DNA of 5,111 bases from Candidatus Hydrothermota bacterium (lineage in GTDB: Bacteria; Hydrothermota; Hydrothermia; UBA1063), in NCBI GenBank assembly GCA_003644895.1, contig QNDO01000123.1:1-5111 (forward strand), written 5' to 3'. The position numbers and the translations under genes were made by a program. The notes below the pieces were generated by a model. The model ran no database searches and was not told where the DNA came from. It saw only the letters and a program-made list of their open reading frames with translations. This document shows, piece after piece, positions 1-5,111 of this stretch. The first letter of the stretch is position 1. Each line of letters opens with the position of its first letter.

Positions 1-3000
1 CCTTCTCATAATTCTCCACTCGGTAGGAGTTAACTTTCCGGTTTTAAGAAGTATTGCATCAGGAATCGCTATTTTCCCTATATCATGAAGTAAACCTCCC
101 CAGTATAACTCCACCAGTTCATTTTGATGTAAATTAAGCTCCATCCCTATTCTTACTGCAAGGAGAGCCACTCTTTGAGAATGATTCTTGGTTTCGTGCT
201 CTCTTTTATCCAATGTTTCTGCTAAGATTTTTATTGTTTCGGTATAGGTCTTTTTCAACGAAGTGAGGGCCTTGTCTAGGTCTTTAATGAGGTTTAAATT
301 ACTCAAAGCCAGAGATATGGATCTAACAAGTACAGAAATCGCTTCCTGCTCGGTTAAAGATAACTCTGTTTCTTCACGTAATTTCAGATATAAGACTCCT
401 ATAGCCTTTTCCCCAGATATGAGGGGATAAAACACATGTGTTCCTTTAGATTTAATTTCTATGCCTAAATTCTCACGCATAGAATCACTGTCCTGAGGAA
501 TCATATAATAATGAGCTGCTTGATTCAAGTACGTAAGTTTGACCAGTTCACTAATTCCTTTAGGTAACGGTATCTCTTCTTCACCTTTCACAAAATATTT
601 TATTTTACTAAAACGCTCCATTTTGTCATCATAATTGAGGAAAAAGCCTATGGCTTCAAAGTGAGGCATCATGAAGAAGCTATCCTTCAATTTTTCGGCA
701 AGATCATCGGCAGATTTGGCAGTTGATAATTCCACAACAGTTTCAAACAGTGTATAAAGAAGATCCTCGTATTTTTTTATGTTGGTTATATCCTCAAAGG
801 TATGAACATAATAGTTTTTACCCTCCCTGGAATAGAGGTAAGCAAGTTGTATCTTGAGATATTTGTTAAGACTTTTTTCGTATATTATCTCGGGTTCTGA
901 CTTTGAAGCTCCAGTTAATATTATGTTTTTTAGAGGACATTGTGGAATTGGTTTACTGTCATGGTGGACCACACTAAAACATTTTTTCCCCAATAGTTCC
1001 TTACCGGACTTCCCAAGAATTTTCTGAATAGTATTATTAGCCCGGATAATAGTAAATGTCTCATCTAATATAAATATTCCAGTGTTTACACTGTTTAAAA
1101 TGAGCTCCACTTCACGAAGGTTTTTAGCAAGTTCTTCTCGGTTTCTCACAAGTTCTGTAAGAAATCTATATGTGCTTGACAATAGCTCCAATAGTGAGTT
1201 GTAGTCTTTGTTATAATGATAAGGGGTTTTGGCTTCAAGAAGTATTAACCTTTTTATTCTTCCATGTTGTACGAGAGGGATTACCATGGTGGAAAGAGGA
1301 GTATAAAATTTCTCAATTTCAGGATAGGTGAAAAAATCTTTAGCTTTTTCTGTATCTTCTACAACAATAGGAGATAATCTTTCATATGCAGTTGATATTA
1401 AACCTTTACCAAATGGAATAAAATCTGGCAATTGTTTTATAACTTTTTCTAATCCCTTGAGTTCTGTATTTATTCTGTATGTGAGCCTTTTGAATAGACG
1501 ATTTTCCTCATCTACTTCAAAAAGACCTGCAAATTCAGGCCCTGTGTATCTAAACAGCATATCTAATAAGATTTTGTCTACTTTCTCCATATCTGTTTCA
1601 TCTGCAGCTTCCTTAATAAAGGAATACAAGAATTCAAATAGGGATTTTGAGCGATTAAGTTTTTCGATAAGTTCCACTATATGGATATAAGGTGCAATCA
1701 ATTCATCGATTTTCTCCATTTCCTCTATGGTTTTAGAGTTGAACTGATTTGTTTTGAATCCCCCAAGGATGAATATATAAGAATGTCCATGGGTTCTTAG
1801 TAAGGGATAATATAGTATGGATTTTATTCCTGAATCTTTAAGAGTATCCACTAATCTTCCGGTTTTTAATGCAAGAAGAGAATCAATTTTCACCGGCTGC
1901 CACTGCTTCACTGCGCTGCTGAGAATTTTATATTCTTTAATGTTCAATGTATCTCCAATTTTTATGGGTATCTTCCCTGAGGGATGGATGTAAGTAACCA
2001 GCAGTCTTTTTTCGTCAAAGACCTTTCCAATCATGATGATATCCGCACCCGTAAGTTTCTGAATGACTGAAGCGGATTTTTTTAACCCTTTATGGAAGTC
2101 TTCAATACCTGCCAGAGCTTTAGCCAGGGATAAAATAAGTTCAAGTTCTTTCTTGTGACTATGCAGGTCTTCTATAAGCTTCTGGGTATATACGAAATAA
2201 CCCAGGTCATGTTGAATGAGTTCCAATAATTCTCCTTCCTGAAATCTGGGGGATAGAACAAGTAACAGGGAACCCACAGACTCTCCACGTGCAAAAAGGG
2301 GCACAGAAAGGAATTTTTCGCCATTCTCTTCGTAGTTTAATTTTAAATTGCCCAGCATAGAGACAGTTATAGGGTGATCCAGACCAGGTTCCTGTGGTAA
2401 TTTAATATTTGCCGGGGCAAAATAATGAAACAGTGTTATTTTGCCGTTGCTTTTAATATATAAAGCCGCTCCCTTGGAATAGAAGAGTCTATTAAGCATT
2501 CTCAGGGCCTTGGTGACACCTCTTTTAAAACTTTTTTCGTTAAGAATCCTTAGGCGGATTTCATCATATCTTTTGAGAAATTCAGTTTCAAGCTTAAGTT
2601 CCTGTCTCTCTTTTAATATTTCTTTCCTGTCATGGGCCATGTAACAGTATTCGTAACCGCTATCTTCTTTGATTTTTAGGACGTCAACAATGTAATATTT
2701 ATCCGGTGGAATAATCACTTCCATATTGAACTTTTCATCTTTTACTTGGTGAAATCCAATCTCCGTAATATTTTTCCCGATAATATCCTGTCCAAAGATC
2801 GTAGTGGATTTTCGATTAGCGTATACGATATTCCCTTCTTCATCTGTGATTAATATTACATTCTTGCTTTCCTCCACGATTCTGGAAAGTCTTTGCTTAA
2901 TTCTTAAATCTCTTTTCTCACGGATTTGACTTTTGTAATAGAGTATAGATACCGCCATAGAAAATAAAAGAAACAAACCAAAAAAACCAACAAGTGAATA

Positions 3001-3750
3001 AAAATCATAAGTGCTGAGGACTTTAGAGGATGTTGGTATTACAACAAGTTCCCATGTTTTATCTAGGATTTTTAGATTACCCGTTTTTGTGATTTTACCG
3101 ATTTTTTTAGGAACTCCAAATGGATATAACACCGTTGAACCGTACTTCACGATGAGTCTAAAATCTTCCCTCCAGCTTTCATGGCTGGAAAAAATGAGAA
3201 GGGTATCTATATTAAACACTCCATTCACAAATCCCAAAAGTTTTCCTTTAGAAACAACAGGGTAGTAAAAAGCTATTCCGTCACCACCCTGTAGAAGAGG
3301 AATTATAGGAGTAACTTGGACCGTCCGGGTAAAGTAAGCTTTTTTAAATGTTTCTTTGGCATAGGGATGTTGAAAAAGACTTTTACCAAGGGCGGGTTTG
3401 TTGGATATATATGGGTACACTATGCTTATTACCCCCTCCGAATTAATCCAGTTTATAGCTCTTACTCCTGGTATTAAGAGGTAGTATCTGGTTGCTAAAT
3501 CCGTAAAATAGGTAGAGTCAACATATCCCCTTTCTTCAATAGCGGATTGTATTTTCTCAAAGGATAACTGTCCAATTTCTATTGAACGCTCTACATCCCG
3601 AATCAAACCCTTTAAAGCAATATTAAGCTCTTTTTTAAGTTTCGCTCTCTGAGAATAATAATGATTTAATGAGAAAAAAACTGGAGCTATAAGGAGTAAA
3701 AGAAAGATTATTAATGCCTGCCCAAACTCCCTATTTTTTAACATTTTCAT
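1..3750 (-). CDS. Membrane-bound multi-sensor HD-GYP protein (CHASE-like/PAS/GAF), C-terminus cut by window edge
   Basis: Probable sensor-controlled c-di-GMP phosphodiesterase of the inner membrane. The frame is open for 1250 codons without stop or frameshift and leaves the window inside the HD-GYP domain. By eye: TM helix 11-27; periplasmic domain about 30-248, resembling CHASE (PGVRAINW at 94-101, VYP at 111-113, Pro-rich core near 148-164); TM helix 251-270 followed by basic residues; PAS about 285-375; GAF about 400-515; GAF about 540-690; GAF about 705-865; PAS about 878-990 with Cys924, His929 and Cys938; GAF about 1000-1150; HD-GYP from about 1165. The HD-GYP part has Glu1186, His1190, the HDIGK motif (His1222, Asp1223, Lys1226) and IPDAIL at 1229-1234; the GYP loop and distal histidines lie outside. 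An in-frame TAA at 3754-3756 bounds the start. Met1 is chosen; Met3 (3744) is possible. No Shine-Dalgarno precedes either. No GGDEF, EAL, kinase or receiver domain is visible. HD-GYP and PAS/GAF calls are firm; CHASE is likely. The ligand is unknown. Confidence 0.93.
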   Translation of the reverse strand, partial: MKMLKNREFGQALIIFLLLLIAPVFFSLNHYYSQRAKLKKELNIALKGLIRDVERSIEIGQLSFEKIQSAIEERGYVDSTYFTDLATRYYLLIPGVRAINWINSEGVISIVYPYISNKPALGKSLFQHPYAKETFKKAYFTRTVQVTPIIPLLQGGDGIAFYYPVVSKGKLLGFVNGVFNIDTLLIFSSHESWREDFRLIVKYGSTVLYPFGVPKKIGKITKTGNLKILDKTWELVVIPTSSKVLSTYDFYSLVGFFGLFLLFSMAVSILYYKSQIREKRDLRIKQRLSRIVEESKNVILITDEEGNIVYANRKSTTIFGQDIIGKNITEIGFHQVKDEKFNMEVIIPPDKYYIVDVLKIKEDSGYEYCYMAHDRKEILKERQELKLETEFLKRYDEIRLRILNEKSFKRGVTKALRMLNRLFYSKGAALYIKSNGKITLFHYFAPANIKLPQEPGLDHPITVSMLGNLKLNYEENGEKFLSVPLFARGESVGSLLLVLSPRFQEGELLELIQHDLGYFVYTQKLIEDLHSHKKELELILSLAKALAGIEDFHKGLKKSASVIQKLTGADIIMIGKVFDEKRLLVTYIHPSGKIPIKIGDTLNIKEYKILSSAVKQWQPVKIDSLLALKTGRLVDTLKDSGIKSILYYPLLRTHGHSYIFILGGFKTNQFNSKTIEEMEKIDELIAPYIHIVELIEKLNRSKSLFEFLYSFIKEAADETDMEKVDKILLDMLFRYTGPEFAGLFEVDEENRLFKRLTYRINTELKGLEKVIKQLPDFIPFGKGLISTAYERLSPIVVEDTEKAKDFFTYPEIEKFYTPLSTMVIPLVQHGRIKRLILLEAKTPYHYNKDYNSLLELLSSTYRFLTELVRNREELAKNLREVELILNSVNTGIFILDETFTIIRANNTIQKILGKSGKELLGKKCFSVVHHDSKPIPQCPLKNIILTGASKSEPEIIYEKSLNKYLKIQLAYLYSREGKNYYVHTFEDITNIKKYEDLLYTLFETVVELSTAKSADDLAEKLKDSFFMMPHFEAIGFFLNYDDKMERFSKIKYFVKGEEEIPLPKGISELVKLTYLNQAAHYYMIPQDSDSMRENLGIEIKSKGTHVFYPLISGEKAIGVLYLKLREETELSLTEQEAISVLVRSISLALSNLNLIKDLDKALTSLKKTYTETIKILAETLDKREHETKNHSQRVALLAVRIGMELNLHQNELVELYWGGLLHDIGKIAIPDAILLKTGKLTPTEWRIMRR

Positions 3751-3764
3751 TAGTTAATAAGACA

Positions 3765-3786
3765 ATTGAGGGAGATGGCCCTCAAT
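3765..3786 (-). terminator. Terminator-like hairpin between the porin and HD-GYP genes
   Basis: A perfect 8-bp stem (ATTGAGGG/CCCTCAAT) with a 6-nt loop begins 7 nt after the porin stop codon. On the minus strand it is followed by TGTCTTATT, a T-rich but interrupted tail. This suits a weak intrinsic terminator or attenuator for the porin transcript; it has only three G-C pairs in a row and no clean U-run, so read-through into the HD-GYP gene is plausible. The loop and 3' arm also carry a 13-nt match to the complement of the porin 5' leader, so the element may do more than terminate. Confidence 0.55.
3768..3780 (+). repeat. Inverted repeat, 3' copy (GAGGGAGATGGCC)
   Basis: This 13-bp sequence reads GAGGGAGATGGCC on the plus strand and is the exact reverse complement of the plus-strand sequence at 4989-5001. 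The two copies bracket the FadL-like gene. This copy overlaps the loop and most of both arms of the intergenic hairpin. In the porin transcript it reads GGCCAUCUCCCUC and could pair over all 13 bases with the leader copy. The match ends at both sides (neighbouring bases differ), and no target-site duplication or transposase is seen. Confidence 0.85.
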
Positions 3787-3793
3787 ATCTAAA

Positions 3794-4969
3794 TTAGAAG
3801 CTGTACCTGATACCTGCTCCAATCACAAATGCATTTAGATTGTATTTGCTAGTTATTGTAACCCCAGGAGCTACCTCCTCTGTAACCTCCCTCTCCTGCC
3901 CCATGGCATAGAGGAAGGAGAGATTCAACTGGACCTTATTCATGGTATAACCAAGGCCCGAAAATACCACGTATTTGTCTACATCGATGTTGACTGGATC
4001 AAGAGATTTGTCAGGAATCGAATATTTATCATAGGCAGCTCCTAATCTCAGAGCAAGCCCGTTACCCAAAGTATATTCTCCTCCCGCCTTGATTTTGAAA
4101 ATATTTTCAAAATCAAGGGTGTCTTCTTGCTCCAAATCAATAGTTCCCAGCGGTGTAATTACCTCTTTAATGGTGGTTTTAAATATATCCAGTGCAGACC
4201 ACATGGAATACTCAGCATCTATACCCAAGGTAAGATTAGAAGTTACCTTATAACCTATACCAAAAAGAATATTTGTAGGGAGGTTGAATTCCATATCTAT
4301 ATCATGTTCCCCCATCTGCTTACTATCGTAAGTTCCTGAAAGTTTAATTTTAGCAGGGCCTCTTACAGAGAGCCCGATGCCAATTTTGTCATTTTTCCAC
4401 AGAATCCCTAATCCTCCTGAGAAGGCCGGCCCTTTTGCATCTACGTTTATAGTGTCTGTGTTTTCCTGTTTTTGCATTGCAAACCCATAGTATATATTCC
4501 CTTTTACTCCGATGGAGAGGCTAGGGGTTAGCTGATAGGCAAGGGTGGGTGTCAAAGTGTATACGGCAAGACCAGATTCCAGTAGCATGCCCAGATCTTC
4601 TTTTTTCCATCCCACAACGCCTCCACCATATGGGGCATAAACTCCCAATCCCAAGCCTGCCTTATCGTTTAACTTGTAGGTGAAAAAGAGTTGGGGTATA
4701 TATGAATTTTTCTTACTGTAGATTGTTTTCCCCAGTGCATCGGAGAAATAGGAATGTTTGGGAAGTAGTGCAACCCCTTCAACAATTACATCCATGTTCT
4801 TACTGAGAATACCAGCTGGGTTATAAAAAATTGCGGTTGCATCATCTGCGATCCCCGCAAATATGGAACCCATACCCAGCTGCCTTACCCCCATCACCTC
4901 GTTATCCCACCCTCCAGCATATAGGGATCCAATAAGGAGTAATAATGCACCCGCTATTACTTTTTTCAT
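3794..4969 (-). CDS. FadL/OmpP1/TodX-family outer-membrane transport protein
   Basis: A 391-residue outer-membrane beta-barrel, by family a channel for long-chain fatty acids or other hydrophobic compounds. Residues 1-18 form a signal peptide (MKK, a Leu-rich core, then LYA before GG). The mature N-terminus carries the family's hatch signature: LGMG at 31-34, ADDATAIFYNPAG at 41-53 including the hallmark NPAG. The rest alternates Gly/aromatic-rich amphipathic strands (such as 103-112, 148-164, 232-256, 289-312) with polar loops, and ends in IRYSF with a terminal Phe, as expected for BAM recognition. It is somewhat shorter than E. coli FadL, within family range. The start at 4969 is favoured by the signal peptide and an AAGGAGG site 5 nt upstream, although the frame stays open upstream to the window edge. 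It has its own strong promoter and is followed 43 nt later by the HD-GYP gene. A perfect palindrome lies over codons 284-295. The family call is firm; the substrate is not determinable. Confidence 0.93.
   Translation of the reverse strand: MKKVIAGALLLLIGSLYAGGWDNEVMGVRQLGMGSIFAGIADDATAIFYNPAGILSKNMDVIVEGVALLPKHSYFSDALGKTIYSKKNSYIPQLFFTYKLNDKAGLGLGVYAPYGGGVVGWKKEDLGMLLESGLAVYTLTPTLAYQLTPSLSIGVKGNIYYGFAMQKQENTDTINVDAKGPAFSGGLGILWKNDKIGIGLSVRGPAKIKLSGTYDSKQMGEHDIDMEFNLPTNILFGIGYKVTSNLTLGIDAEYSMWSALDIFKTTIKEVITPLGTIDLEQEDTLDFENIFKIKAGGEYTLGNGLALRLGAAYDKYSIPDKSLDPVNIDVDKYVVFSGLGYTMNKVQLNLSFLYAMGQEREVTEEVAPGVTITSKYNLNAFVIGAGIRYSF
4087..4118. repeat. Perfect 32-bp palindrome inside the porin coding sequence
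   Basis: The left half, CCTTGATTTTGAAAAT, is followed immediately by its exact reverse complement with no spacer and no mismatch; symmetry breaks at 4086/4119. It spans codons 284-295 of the FadL-like gene and encodes LDFENIFKIK, within a segment that looks like an ordinary barrel strand, so it is not an obvious protein insertion. In DNA it could extrude a cruciform or bind a symmetric protein; in mRNA it could form a hairpin of about 14 pairs with a 4-nt loop. The function is unknown. Confidence 0.95.
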
Positions 4970-4974
4970 ATTAC

Positions 4975-4981
4975 CCTCCTT
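4975..4981 (-). promoter_or_regulatory. Ribosome binding site of the FadL-like gene
   Basis: The minus strand reads AAGGAGG, then GTAAT, then ATG, a full-strength Shine-Dalgarno at 5-nt spacing. It decides the start at 4969 over any upstream in-frame codon and contrasts with the HD-GYP gene, which has no such site. Confidence 0.9.
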
Positions 4982-4988
4982 TCTTTTT

Positions 4989-5001
4989 GGCCATCTCCCT
5001 C
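4989..5001 (-). repeat. Inverted repeat, 5' leader copy
   Basis: On the minus strand this reads GAGGGAGATGGCC. It starts about 8 nt past the -10 box of the porin promoter, so it would form almost exactly the 5' end of the porin mRNA, ending 7 nt before the Shine-Dalgarno. It is fully complementary to the RNA copy in the hairpin after the stop codon (3768-3780). It could act as an RNA pairing element or, as DNA, as a protein site at the transcription start. Confidence 0.85.
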
Positions 5002-5008
5002 GAGATTT

Positions 5009-5037
5009 ATTATTACGCGAGACAAGTATATTGTCAA
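5009..5037 (-). promoter_or_regulatory. Sigma70-type promoter of the FadL-like gene
   Basis: The minus strand carries a consensus -35 TTGACA (5037-5032), a 17-bp spacer and a -10 AATAAT (5014-5009) matching TATAAT at five of six bases. Transcription would start near 5001-5003, giving a leader of roughly 32-34 nt before the ATG. A small dyad covers the -35 box and spacer and could be a repressor or activator site. Confidence 0.8.
5021..5035. promoter_or_regulatory. Candidate operator dyad over the porin promoter
   Basis: GACAA, five bases (GTATA), then TTGTC forms a perfect interrupted dyad that overlaps the -35 hexamer and most of the spacer. Its place is right for a dimeric transcription factor controlling the porin gene, but arms of only five bases, partly made of the -35 consensus itself, can arise by chance. 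Confidence 0.3.
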
Positions 5038-5041
5038 GGGG

Positions 5042-5070
5042 TTGATTCTTTCGATCCCTTGGATTATGAT
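5042..5070 (+). promoter_or_regulatory. Candidate divergent promoter, plus strand
   Basis: TTGATT (5042-5047, four of six -35 bases), a 17-bp spacer and TATGAT (5065-5070, five of six -10 bases) point away from the porin gene. The -35 box lies 4 bp from the porin -35 box. Transcription would begin near 5077, at the ATG of the candidate divergent gene, implying a leaderless or nearly leaderless mRNA. Matches of this quality occur by chance in AT-rich DNA. Confidence 0.35.
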
Positions 5071-5076
5071 AAAAAC

Positions 5077-5111
5077 ATGGTGAATTTACTTGTTTTTGTA
5101 ATAGTTGTTGC
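5077..5111 (+). CDS. Possible start of a divergent membrane protein, cut by window edge
   Basis: An ATG at 5077 opens a frame to the window end encoding MVNLLVFVIVV, a strongly hydrophobic N-terminus like a first membrane helix or signal anchor. A plausible promoter lies directly upstream. There is no Shine-Dalgarno, and only 11 full codons are visible, so no family can be named. The alternative is that this stretch is non-coding or that an upstream minus-strand gene ends here; one minus-strand frame entering from the right edge stops near 5064. Confidence 0.3.
   Translation, partial: MVNLLVFVIVV

Noticed and set aside
1328..1690. Plus-strand open frame of 120 codons
   Set aside because: It lies wholly opposite the third GAF domain of the HD-GYP protein, has Ser/Ile-rich low-complexity composition typical of an antisense shadow, and has no ribosome binding site or recognisable domain.
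3011..3265. Plus-strand open frame of 84 codons
   Set aside because: It is antisense to the periplasmic domain of the sensor, which is a convincing coding sequence, and shows no family feature.
285..3750. Tandem duplication of GAF domains visible as DNA repeats
   Set aside because: The GAF segments share fold-level patterns but no long nucleotide or close protein identity was seen, so no recent duplication is supported.
4127..4339. Plus-strand open frame of 70 codons inside the porin gene
   Set aside because: It is antisense to conserved barrel strands and has no plausible translation signal.
3768..5001. Porin gene as a mobile cassette bounded by 13-bp terminal inverted repeats
   Set aside because: There is no transposase or target-site duplication, the interior is an ordinary porin gene, and both copies sit at RNA-relevant places (mRNA 5' end and post-stop hairpin), which fits a transcript role better.
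4863..5045. Plus-strand open frame of 60 codons across the porin start and promoter
   Set aside because: It overlaps the signal peptide codons, ribosome binding site and promoter of the porin gene on the other strand; no domain or start signal supports it.
5038..5058. Imperfect inverted repeat GGGGTTGA / TCGATCCC between the two promoters
   Set aside because: Only six of eight positions match and the loop is short; this is within what chance gives in such a region, so it is not called as an operator.
4970..5111. Upstream extension of the porin protein
   Set aside because: The porin frame is open up to the window edge, but the extension is polar and basic, would bury the signal peptide, and would run through a good promoter and ribosome binding site.

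Overview
The window is AT-rich bacterial DNA from an organism with an outer membrane. It holds a 391-residue FadL/OmpP1-type outer-membrane beta-barrel protein with a signal peptide, a sigma70-like promoter and a strong AGGAGG ribosome binding site. It also holds a very large membrane-anchored signalling protein ending in an HD-GYP domain. The taxon cannot be fixed from this sequence; protein style and base composition would suit an uncultured or thermophilic Gram-negative-type lineage, but that is a guess.

Layout, read on the minus strand (right to left). Positions 4970-5111 are a compact regulatory region. It has a near-consensus minus-strand promoter (TTGACA, 17 bp, AATAAT), a small dyad over its -35 box and, back to back with it, a weaker plus-strand promoter in front of what may be the first codons of a divergent membrane protein cut by the window edge. 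Next comes the FadL-like gene (4969-3794), then a 43-bp gap with a terminator-like hairpin. The rest of the window (3750-1) is one uninterrupted 1250-codon reading frame that runs off the left edge. It encodes two transmembrane helices around a CHASE-like periplasmic sensor, then PAS, GAF, GAF, GAF, PAS, GAF and the first part of an HD-GYP c-di-GMP phosphodiesterase domain.

The two genes are co-oriented and may be partly co-transcribed through the hairpin, which would make the second gene a read-through or separately initiated product. A functional link between an uptake porin and a c-di-GMP-degrading sensor is possible but not shown.

Two structural signals are not explained by the genes. 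The first is a perfect 32-bp palindrome inside the porin coding sequence. The second is a 13-nt sequence at the predicted 5' end of the porin mRNA that is perfectly complementary to the hairpin just after its stop codon, a possible 5'-3' RNA interaction. No tRNA, rRNA, CRISPR array, transposase or insertion sequence was seen. Plus-strand open frames opposite the two genes look like shadows.
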